DNA of 64,000 bases, from NCBI RefSeq assembly GCF_000372725.1, contig NW_005196681.1, positions 185,354 to 249,353 on the forward strand, given 5' to 3'. This DNA comes from Emiliania huxleyi CCMP1516 (Eukaryota; Haptophyta; Isochrysidales; Noelaerhabdaceae). Positions 1-8,307 of this stretch are shown one piece after another. Every line of letters starts with the position of its first letter. The stretch's first letter is position 1. A program made the position numbers and the translations under genes. The notes beneath the pieces are model-generated. The model was not told the DNA's origin and did no database searches. It worked only from the letters and a program-made list of their open reading frames with translations.

Positions 1-22
1 CCCCCCCCCCCCCCCCCCGCAG

Positions 23-2712
23 GACGACGGCACCTCTCCGTACAGCTCCATGGACCACTCCAACCACCACCCCCGCTCCATCTTCGAGGGGCCGCCCCTC
101 GGCCCCGCTCCAGCACCACACACCCCCTCTAACGAGCGGGAGCCTCTACCCCTTCTCGCCCCCCCTCCCCCCGCTCCAGGTGTCCCGCTCGAGCCGCACG
201 CCACGCGCTCCGGGATGGTCCCGCCCCCCGTCGGCAGCCCTGGCTCGCGCCCCTCGTCGCGCCCCACCTCGCCCACCAAGCGCAGCTCCTTCCCCAAGAA
301 GAGCTTCCCCAGCCCGCGCTCGCCCCAGCGCGGCCGCCGCTCCGACCGCCCCTCGTGGGTCACAAACGAGCCGGCGGCCGACGGCAAGGCGGGCGGCGGC
401 TCGCAGGCGCCGCCCGCCGCCCCCTCCGCCTCCGCCACCAACTCTGAGACGATGCACGACATCCTCCTGCGCGTGCGCAACCGCTCCGGCGAGACGCTGC
501 TGCTGCTCTGCACGCTCGACGCCCTCAAGCCGCAGGAGCAGGCGGGCACGCCATCGACGCCGCTGCAGCGCGAGGTGCTCATCACCATGACGATGCGCGA
601 CGTCACCAGCAGCGAGCGGCGCAAGGCGGCCGCGCGCCGCCTCTACGAGTACGCGTACATGGCGCCGCGCGCCGACGACGCGGAGCTGCGCTCCCTCTTC
701 ACGCCGATGGCCTCGTTCGCGCACAAGGGCCCGCGCTGCCCCTGCTCCGAGTCGCTCGCGTCGGCGAGCCGCACCCGAGATCCACCCGAGATCAAAACGA
801 AATCCAGACGAGGTGCACCCCGGGGTGCACCCGGAATCCGCCCGAGATGCACTCCGCCTCGGCCCGCCCCCGCCCCGCCCCCTCCCCGAGCACGCGCGCG
901 GCGCGGCGCAGGCGAACGGGCTCGAGGCCTTCCTCGACTCGCGCGGCCTGCTCGCCCTCGCCTTTGGAGACTTGCGCTTCGAGATCCTGGAGCAGACTTG
1001 CAAGGCGGACGAGGTCATCACCACGTGGCAGTGGACCGGCTCGCACAGCGGCGACTACCACACGCGACTCGCGGACGGGTCGTACGCCGCGCTCGCGCCG
1101 ACGTACCAGACCATCCGCACGCAAGGCGGGCGGGGCCGAGGCCATGGGCGGCGCCTCCTCCGCCTCGCGCCCGCTCACCGCGGGCCTCCCGCTGCGCAGG
1201 CATCGCCGTCGACACGATCCGCGGCGGCAAGGTCGTGGACCACGTGTGCTTCTGGGACGAGGAGGCGCTGCGGATGCAGCTGCTCGCGCAAGGGGAGGGC
1301 AAGCAGTGGCGGGGCACGCGGCACACGCCCGCGCCCGCCGACGCGGGCCCCGCCACGGTGCGGCTCCGGCTCTCGGTCATGGGGCGCTGGCGAGACAACA
1401 AGTTTATCCGCGTCGTCGCGGCACTTGGAGTGTCGACGCCGGCGAGTGAAGAGGCGGCGCCGAAGCAGGCGGCGAGAGCGCCTCCCCGCCCCTGCCCCCA
1501 CGCCGCGCCTCCTCCGCGCCGGGCAGGTGGCGCTCAAGGGGGAGATGCAGGCGCACTACCAGCGCAAGGTGCTCTCGCAGCTGGCCTACTGCCGCGGCGA
1601 GGGCGTGGCGCTGTGCGAGGCGGTGGACGAGGGCGGCGGCGAGGCGCTGCCGGTGATGCTCTGCTCGGACACCTTCGCGGCGCTGGTCGGGGTGGAGGGC
1701 GCGGCTCGCGGCTCTCGAGGAAAGGCTGCCGTGGCGGGGGCGGTGACGTCTGATTGCGCCGCGCCGTAGGCCAGACGGTGCTCAAGGGCAGGCTCGAGCC
1801 GCTGCTGCGCTCGCTGCTCGTGCAACCGGAGGAGGAGGCGGACGGCCACTGGTCGACGCCCAACCCCGAGGCGGAGGGGGCGGCCATCGACCCGCTCGCC
1901 GCCATTCGCGCGGCGCTGCAGGGGCAGCCGTCGACGACGCCGCTGCACGTGCAGTGCGCGGACGGCCGCCACCGCTGCCTGCTGCTCTCGCTCTCGCGGT
2001 TCATCTACGAGTCGAAAGCCTACATCGCGGCGCTGCTGCATGACATGAACTGGCCGCAGGCGCCGCTCGCGGCGCGGCCTCCCAAGATCGGGGGGCCAGA
2101 CTTGTGCTCGCTCTACCACCACCGGGCGCGCGCGCCAGCCCCGCGCCCCTCCTTTCGCCGCGTCGCTCACGCGCGTGCCGCGCACGCACGCACGCACGCA
2201 CGCAGGCGCCCCGCTCGTGGCTCTGGTTCAACGGGCGCGGTTTCGAGGTTGCGATGGTGGCGGCGCTGCACTCGCTCAACCTGATGGTCACGCTCGTCGA
2301 CATGGCGGCTGCAGACCAGCCGCTGGTGTGGCTCTCGGGCGGCTTCGAGCGCGTCACGGGCTTCAAGCCGGCGCAGGTGCTCGGCACGAACTGCCGCTTC
2401 CTGCAGGCGCCGTCCACGGACCCGCTGTGCGTCGAGCGCATACGGAGCGCGCTGCGCCGCGAGGCGACCATCCGCGCAAACATGTACAACGAGGGCGCCA
2501 AGGACTGTTTTTGGAACTCGCTCGCCCTCTACCCGGGCTACCGGCCCGACTCGGACCAGCTGCGCTACTACTTTGGCGTCGGCACGCCCCTCAGCACCGA
2601 GCACATGAAGGCGGTGGCCCGCATCCTCGTCCTCACCGAGGACGAGGCCACGGGATCCGTCTTTGCGCCGATGCCGTTTGCTGGCTGGTCGGGGCAGTCC
2701 GACTGCTACTAA
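23..2712 (+). CDS. PAS/SnoaL-like/LOV photoreceptor, 5' partial
   Basis: Blue-light receptor-like protein. The window opens on a C-run ending in CAG, an intron acceptor, so the gene starts upstream; the first coding base seen is 23. Exons I infer are 23-~763, 912-1125, 1200-1468, 1527-1698, 1770-2059 and 2206-2712. All introns have GC donors and AG acceptors and their phases join cleanly. After a Pro/Ser-rich N-terminus come a PAS-like tail, a SnoaL/NTF2-like domain (TWQWTGSHSGDY, then GGKVVDHVCFWDE), a second PAS-like segment (VMLCSDTFAALVG), and a C-terminal LOV domain with GTNCRFLQ, which keeps the photoactive Cys (the usual Arg after the first Gly is Thr). No kinase, bZIP or other output domain is seen, so output may be through the SnoaL-like or PAS parts. 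LOV is a confident call; the SnoaL-like part is good; the first donor is uncertain. Confidence 0.8.
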
Positions 2713-3116
2713 GGCGCGCGTTGCGCTGCCGTCGCAATGTCGAGGGAGCGATTGCCTGCTCCCCTCGCGTCGTCCATGTTTCCATGTTTCGTTCTCCCTG
2801 TTCTGTGCCTCTCCCTCTCTACTGTGATGTCTCTTGTGCTCCGTCACTCCGCATTCTCTCTCGGTCCTCCTCGAGAGAGAGCCGTAGTCGAGTGGCGGTG
2901 GGTCTGTGGCGGTGACGGATACAGTGCGATCCGATGTGGGCGCGGGTCTCCGCGGGTCTGTCTTTTATCAGACGCACTCATTACAGCGCTCACTCCTGGT
3001 CCATGCATATGCACAACCATGCACATGCGGACATGGACATGTGCATGTGCATGTCAGATATGAGATATGCATACGCGGTACCGACGCGCGACGCTATACC
3101 CCCATTTTTTAGTTTT

Positions 3117-3820
3117 TTACCCGGGCCTGGCCCCGAGCGTTTTTGATCTCTGGCTGAGTGGGGGGCGCCGGGGTGGCGGGCGGGCGGGCGTTTTGAAAAC
3201 AGAAAACAGAAAACAGACAGCGGCAGCGAAGGCGGCGAGGAGGCCAGGGCCCGCCGCAGAGCTCCGCCGGGCGGCACAGCAGAGACATCTGCGGACGGGG
3301 GAGCACGGGGGAGCACGGGACACGTCGGCATAGGAGCCAGGGGGGGTGGGAGAGTTGAGTCAGATGCAACAGCACCGTCTCGGCAGCGAGGCCCATGATG
3401 GCGACGGCGGCGACGTAGGCGAGACGGCGGCGAGGGTGGCGACGGTCACGATGAATGTGGCTTGACGAAATGGATGACGCCGTCGCGCAACATGAGACAT
3501 CCTCGATGTCATCTCGTCCTCGAACCGGTTGAGCTCCTTCATCAGCGCATTGCCGTCGCCAGCTTCTTTGCGGCGCTGGGCGCGGGTGCGTGCGCCCATC
3601 CGCCTCTGATGGTCTCGGTTGTTGCACGTTTTGGGATGCCGTTTGGGGTTACTCAGCACGAAGTAGGCGGCGCGCAGCGCCGCTCTCGCAGGTTGTTTTT
3701 TACAAATTTTTGATTTTGTTTTTGTTTTCAGTCTAGGGGGGCCGACCCCCTCAGAGGCGGTGGGCGGGCGCCCAATCACCCAGCAGGAAGTGCAGAGATC
3801 AAAAACGCTCGGCCCCCAGC
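3117..3820. mobile_element. Candidate inverted-repeat element (~0.7 kb)
   Basis: The sequence GAGCGTTTTTGATCTCTG near 3137-3155 recurs in reverse complement (CAGAGATCAAAAACGCTC) near 3793-3811, giving an imperfect terminal inverted repeat of about 20-25 bp around 0.7 kb. No transposase is recognisable inside. No target duplication was established. Confidence 0.35.
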
Positions 3821-3829
3821 CCGTACGGC

Positions 3830-3958
3830 TCTAGCCCGATCACTTGCCCGTATGCCCGATCCCGATCATCCGGCCCGCTGGGTGCGCTTCTTAGCTCCCC
3901 GGCCCTGGATGTGAGGCTAATGACTGCACTCCAAGTGCTCCAAGTGGCCCCCAGCTCC
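3830..3958 (+). repeat. Dispersed repeat family R1, copy 1
   Basis: About 120 bp containing CCCGATCCCGATCATCCGG and GCACTCCAAGTGCTCCAA. Further copies lie at about 33690-33800 (+) and 40705-40845 (-). All end near the same CTCCAAGTGCTCCAA block, so this is a discrete interspersed unit. Confidence 0.75.
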
Positions 3959-4276
3959 ACAACACACATTACAGCCTCACGATAAAAAAGCCGTCGTACA
4001 TGGTACACATACATCATACATGCACACATGCGCGTGTGTGGCGAAAAAACAAAATCATGACACAATCGACAATGGTCAATGCGAAAAAATCTCCCCCGAA
4101 AAAGAGCATGCTCCCCACACCACAGCACGAGAAGGTACAACTACAAGGTGTGTGCGGCACACAAATAACGCGCGTGCCGTCGCGGACCAGTGTCACGTGC
4201 CGCGCACACCACCGCATGGAAGCACCGTGTACGTACCACATACGTTAGTACTGGTCAAACAAGGCGCAAGAGCGCG

Positions 4277-7059
4277 CTCATCCCACCTGCCCCTCGAGGC
4301 TGAAGACGGCGTCATCGAGACTGAGCACCTCGCTGTTCTCGCCGCGCTCCTCGAGCGTGTGGATCTCCTCACTCCACTTGCCAAACAGCGCCGGCAGCAG
4401 CTCGACCACGGAGCGCGACGCGTTCGCCAGCGCCTCCGCCGCGCGGCTCGACGCCGGGCACCTGGCATGGACGTGTCATGGACGCGTCACAGCCGTGGAG
4501 AGGGTCGCCTCCGCCGCGTCGGCTCGACGCGGCGCACATGCACTCCGCGACCGGCAGGCCGAGGAAATATGCGCGCAGAGCGCGGCACGGCGTCGCGTGC
4601 GCCACGATGAGCACCTACCAGCGCCGCCATAGGGCGAGGTGAGGACGGCCGCATCGCGCCGCTGTCCGCGGCCGGGGGTCGGTCGCCGGCTCTGTCGAGG
4701 CCTCGACCTCGAGGACGCACGCCTAAGGGGGGGAGGGGGGGAGGGGGAGGAGCTGGCTGCGAGAGCAGGAGCTGGCTGCGAGAGCAGAAGCTAGCTGCGA
4801 GGGGAGTAGCGGTGGCCAGGTGAGGCGAGTCCTCTCCGGACCTCCTAGCTTCTGCTCTCGCAGCTGGCTACTGCTCGGCGCCTCGAGGCGGCGGACCAGG
4901 TCGGCGAAGGACTCGCCTCCCGGGTAGCGCTGCGAGAAGCCCATCGAAGCGAGCCGCTGCGTCGCCCACTGGTCCTCGCCCGCCTCGGAGCCTGCGGCAG
5001 GCGGCGCGCAGGCGAGGTGGGCGAGCGGCAGGGTGAGACGCCGCCTCAGCGCTGCCCCCTCGCGCCGCGCTCGAGCAGGCGGACGCACGAAGTGGAGGCT
5101 AATCACCTCGGCTCCTCTCGGCTCATCTCTGGCAATCTCGGCTCCTCTCGGCTCATCTCTGGCAATCTCGGCTCCTCTCGGCTCATCTCTGGCAATCTCG
5201 GCTCCTCTCGGCTCATCTCTGGCAATCTCGGCTCCTCTCGGCTCATCTCTGGCAATCTCGGCTCCTCTCGGCTCATCTCTGGCAATCTCGGCTCCTCTCG
5301 GCTCATCTCTGGCAATCTCGGCTCCTCTCGGCTCATCTCTGGCAATCTCGGCTCCTCTCGGCTCATCTCTGGCAATCTCGGCTCCTCTCGGCTCATCTCT
5401 GGCAATCTCGGCTCCTCTCGGCTCATCTCTGGCAATCTCGGCTCCTCTCGGCTCATCTCTGGCAATCTCGGCTCCTCTCGGCTCATCTCTGGCAATCTCG
5501 GCTCCTCTCGGCTCATCTCTGGCAATCTCGGCGTCTCGGGCGCGTCTCGCGCCGCGGTCGAGCGGGTTGAGGCAGGAGACGTTTGTCACAGAGCAGCCGA
5601 CGCCGCGCCGCCGCATCTGGGGCAGCGGGTTGCGAGAGGAGTGCGGCCTTCGGGTGCCGAGCGCGGCGTCGGCTCGGGAGTGTGCGGGAGGGGTGCGGCG
5701 TGTGCGGGAGGGGTGCGGCGAGGGCTAGCGGGGCAGTGCAGGGGCTTGAGCGTGGCGGCTGCCTTGGCGCGGCGGTGGCTTGGGTGTGTGGGGCGTGTGG
5801 GGCGTGTGGCGGGTGAGCGCACGTCCCGCGCGACCACCCTCGCCGCGTCGACCGCGCTCGCCTGCGTCGACGAGAGGAGGCGGAGGGGCGAGGACGGCGC
5901 GTGCCTGCCGACCCAGCTCGCGAGCTGTGATTCATTCATCACGGACTTACTAACTTAATTAATTACGTGCCTGCCGACCCAGCCGGCGAGCTGTGATTAC
6001 TTACTTCTTACTTACTTAATTTAATTAATTCCGTGCCTGCCGACCCAGCCGGCGAGCTGGAGCGCGAAGGACTGGTTGGGGGAGGAGCAGCCGCCCTCCT
6101 CGCAGGAGAGGTCGCCTGCGCGTGTCCGTGGACGCGTCAGCCGCGTGCCGTGCGCGTGGCGTGCACGGGGCACCGCGGGAGGAGGCGTCGCCGTATCCGG
6201 GCGGCAGCGCGGCGAGGAAGATTGGGCGGAGCGAGATGTGCAGGCTCATCATGTAGGGAAGCACGCGCTGCGTCATGCGGCCGAAGACCTGGTGGGCCGT
6301 CACCTTGGAGGAGAGGTCGAAGAGCTTGATGTACGCCCCCTCCTCGTCCGCCACCGGCACGTACGACGCCTCGTAGTGCGAGACCCGCTGCCGCAGGTCG
6401 GAGAGCGCCTCCTCCTCGCTCAGGCCGGCAAAGTCGGGCGAGGCGCGCACCTTGGAGAGCATGTTGGCCTCGAGGATAGACTTGTCGGTGCAGATCGACT
6501 CGATGAAGACGATCGACACGCCGAACCTGGCACCGCCTCCGCCCGCGACGCCCGCGCCGGCGCCCCCAGCGGCAGGGCTCGCGTCTCCGCTCCTCCAACC
6601 CTTCCACTCGGCCGCGCGTGAGACGAGGAAGGCGCGCCTCTGCGGGTTCGAGTTTGTGGCGTCAAAGATGCCGATCTCGCCGCCGCCCGCCAGCCACTCG
6701 AGCAGCTCCTCAAACGTGCTCATCGCGATGCTCTCGCGCTTTGCCTTCCTCTCCGCGTCGCTCGGGTCAAAGAAGCCGGCGCGCGAGTGGTTGGTGGGCG
6801 AGTGGTTGGCGCGCCGGTTCTGGCCGGCGTTGAAGATCTCGGTCTGGTAGCCCGTCCAGTTGAGGAAGCGCGAGAGCTTGTGCGCGATGAAGGACTTGCC
6901 GCGGCCGGGAAGGCCGACCATCACCAGGATAAGCTTCGCCGAATCAGGCGTGAGCGAGGAGCGGACGGAGAGGCGGCGCTGGATCGCCTCCGGGATGTCC
7001 AGCGAGACGGCCTTGCCGTCATAGTAGTCGACAGGCCGGCTGGACCGGGCCACTGCCAT
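4277..7059 (-). CDS. 6-phosphofructo-2-kinase/fructose-2,6-bisphosphatase homologue
   Basis: Makes and/or breaks fructose-2,6-bisphosphate, a cytosolic regulator of glycolysis. The ATG is at 7059; upstream in-frame codons are only GTG. The kinase domain (7059 to ~6240) has Walker A GLPGRGKS, then FNAGQNRR, FDATNSN and VFIESICTD, all family hallmarks. The phosphatase half is spread over several exons: a first piece near 6170-6240, ALQLAGWVG near 6060, SSTQASAVDAARVV near 5840, RYPGGESFADLVRRLE near 4890, and VAHATPCRALRAYFL near 4590, which carries the second catalytic His. The C-terminus ends EGQVG. Where the family has RHGES after (S)IYL, this copy reads IFLAALPPGYGDAS, so the phospho-accepting His appears lost. 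Exact exon borders in 4.6-5.9 kb are unsure because of the minisatellite. Confidence 0.85.
5111..5530. repeat. 30-bp minisatellite, 14 copies
   Basis: Fourteen near-perfect head-to-tail copies of a 30-bp unit beginning GCTCCTCTCGGCTCATCTCT. Thirty is a multiple of three and the unit has no stop in several frames, so it reads as a 10-residue repeat (EIARDEPRGA on the minus strand). It sits inside the PFKFB gene, between the NPLDRG and RYPGGES segments; whether it is translated or intronic cannot be settled here. Confidence 0.95.
5900..6059. repeat. 66-bp tandem triplication at a PFKFB splice junction
   Basis: CGTGCCTGCCGACCCAGC begins at 5900, 5966 and 6032, a 66-bp period with an AT-rich inner half. 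On the minus strand each copy contains GTCGGCAG|GCACG. Splicing from the CAG|GC of the 6032 copy to the CAG|GC of the 5900 copy removes 132 nt and leaves exactly one coding copy (LAGWVGR|HAPSS), which matches family length. Confidence 0.85.
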
Positions 7060-7456
7060 CGGCACACTCGTGGTGTGGCCGAGCTCCCTCGTTGTGGATG
7101 GGTCACAGATAAAGAATTCTTGAGATCCAAGCCTCTCTCACAGCACACTGGCACGACAAGGGCGCAGACTGGCGCGGACTGGCACACACACAGGCTCACG
7201 ATAAAGAAACGCGGCAAAAGAGCCTTTCGTGAGGCCCGCATAGTATGTGGGAGACTCATGCCGCCGCCCCTGCCACCCCTGTGTCAGTGTGCCCGTGGTA
7301 GTGAGAGACTGCCGGTGAGAAGCCGCGCGGGGGTGGAGGGTGCGTATGAGGCGGCGATGATGGAGGCGCTCGCCGCGTGCGGCGATTGAGCGCCTCCCTC
7401 TCTCTCCGGCTGCGCGCCTGACCGGTGCGGCCTCCGAGTCGGCGTCTAGCGCGCGC

Positions 7457-7536
7457 GATAAGGTTTTTGCTCGCCTTCCCTGGGACCCCGTGTTGCGTGA
7501 CTCTGTGCGATTTCGGGCCCGGGGTTGTGCGTTTAC
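7457..7536 (-). mobile_element. R3, 80-bp mobile element, copy 1
   Basis: Begins GATAAGGTTTTTGCTCGCC and ends GTTGTGCGTTTAC. The reverse complement of 45855-45934 matches it at 79 of 80 positions, the only difference being GGGCCC versus GGGTCC. Confidence 0.85.
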
Positions 7537-7659
7537 GTGAGAAGCCGGAGGAAGGTCGCTAGACTGAGATGAGACCGCCAGTGGAGTTGGGATTCCACCG
7601 TGCACCGCGCTGCGAGCCTGTCGTGTCCCTTGTCAGGAGCAGGAGAGCCCCACCTGTGC

Positions 7660-8040
7660 CCCTGATCGTCCTTCCAAAATCCTGCTCGTGCAGGTGTGGA
7701 CCCTGTCCTCCTCCCCTATCCCTCGTTTGGGTTGTCTGTTTTCTTTCTTTCTTTAGTGAGAAGAGGAAGGTCGCTAGTCGAGAGAGATCGCCAGTGGAAT
7801 AGGGAGTCCACCGTGCTGCGAGCCTTCGCGTGTCGCGATGCGCTCCCCACTCCCGTTCTAGCTCCCGTTCCCCTGTGTCCCTGATCGTCCTTCCAAAATC
7901 CTGCTCGTGCAGGTAGGGACCCTGTCCTCCCCCCATCCTCCCTCGTCTGCGTTGTGTGTTTTCTTTCTTTCTTTCGTCCTTCCAAGATCCTGCTCGTGCA
8001 GGTGGGGACCCTGTGCCTGTCCTTCTCCCATTCGTCGTTT
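7660..8040 (+). repeat. Dispersed repeat family R2, three tandem partial copies
   Basis: CAAAATCCTGCTCGTGCAGG followed by GGACCCTGTCCTCC and TTTCTTTCTTTC occurs near 7672, 7896 and (CAAGATCC variant) 7983. Related copies are near 15885-15955, 25590-25650 and 39715-39770. The block often ends in a TTTC run. Confidence 0.7.
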
Positions 8041-8307
8041 TGGCGTGTCCGTTTTCTCACCGTATCACCGAGGGAAAGAATTGAAGCATCGCACGACACT
8101 GTGCACGGGACTGGCGGCACTGGACAAATGGGCTGACAGTGGGGCGTCTTTTGTTCTAAAAAGGCGCGCCATTGTGAAGGCTTCAGCTGGGCCGCTCTCT
8201 TCGCCCACGCCCTCCCGTCGCCGCCGCCATCACCGTCGCTGCCGCCCTGGTTGCCGTCGCCTCCGGCGCCGCCGCCGCTGCCGCAGAAATTGAAGGAGGC
8301 CATAACA

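Larger units (their letters stand above)
2713..4276. other. Intergenic, repeat-bearing
   Basis: This holds a CATGCACATG-rich stretch near 3000-3060, a short tandem of AAAACAG near 3196-3215, an inverted-repeat candidate element (3117-3820) and a dispersed repeat copy (3830-3958). A minus-strand open stretch at 3360-3779 has some coding character (a Cys/His/Arg-rich run, then ELNRFEDEM) but no recognisable family; I do not call it a gene. Confidence 0.5.
7060..8307. other. Intergenic, dispersed repeats
   Basis: Between the divergent PFKFB and ADP-ribosyltransferase genes. It contains one copy of the 80-bp R3 element (7457-7536) and three partial copies of family R2 (7660-8040). A possible upstream splice acceptor (GCCGCAG at 8279-8285) could give the downstream gene an extra 5' exon. 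Confidence 0.6.

Noticed and set aside
5103-5531. Regular 30-bp repeats that resemble a CRISPR array
   Set aside because: The units are directly abutting with no unique spacers, and the genome is eukaryotic; it is a minisatellite.
6121-6170. RHAADA in the PFKFB frame as a degenerate RHGES motif
   Set aside because: It lies downstream of the donor (CGCG|GTGCCC) required to bring the next exon into frame, and no acceptor exists that would include it as a separate exon.
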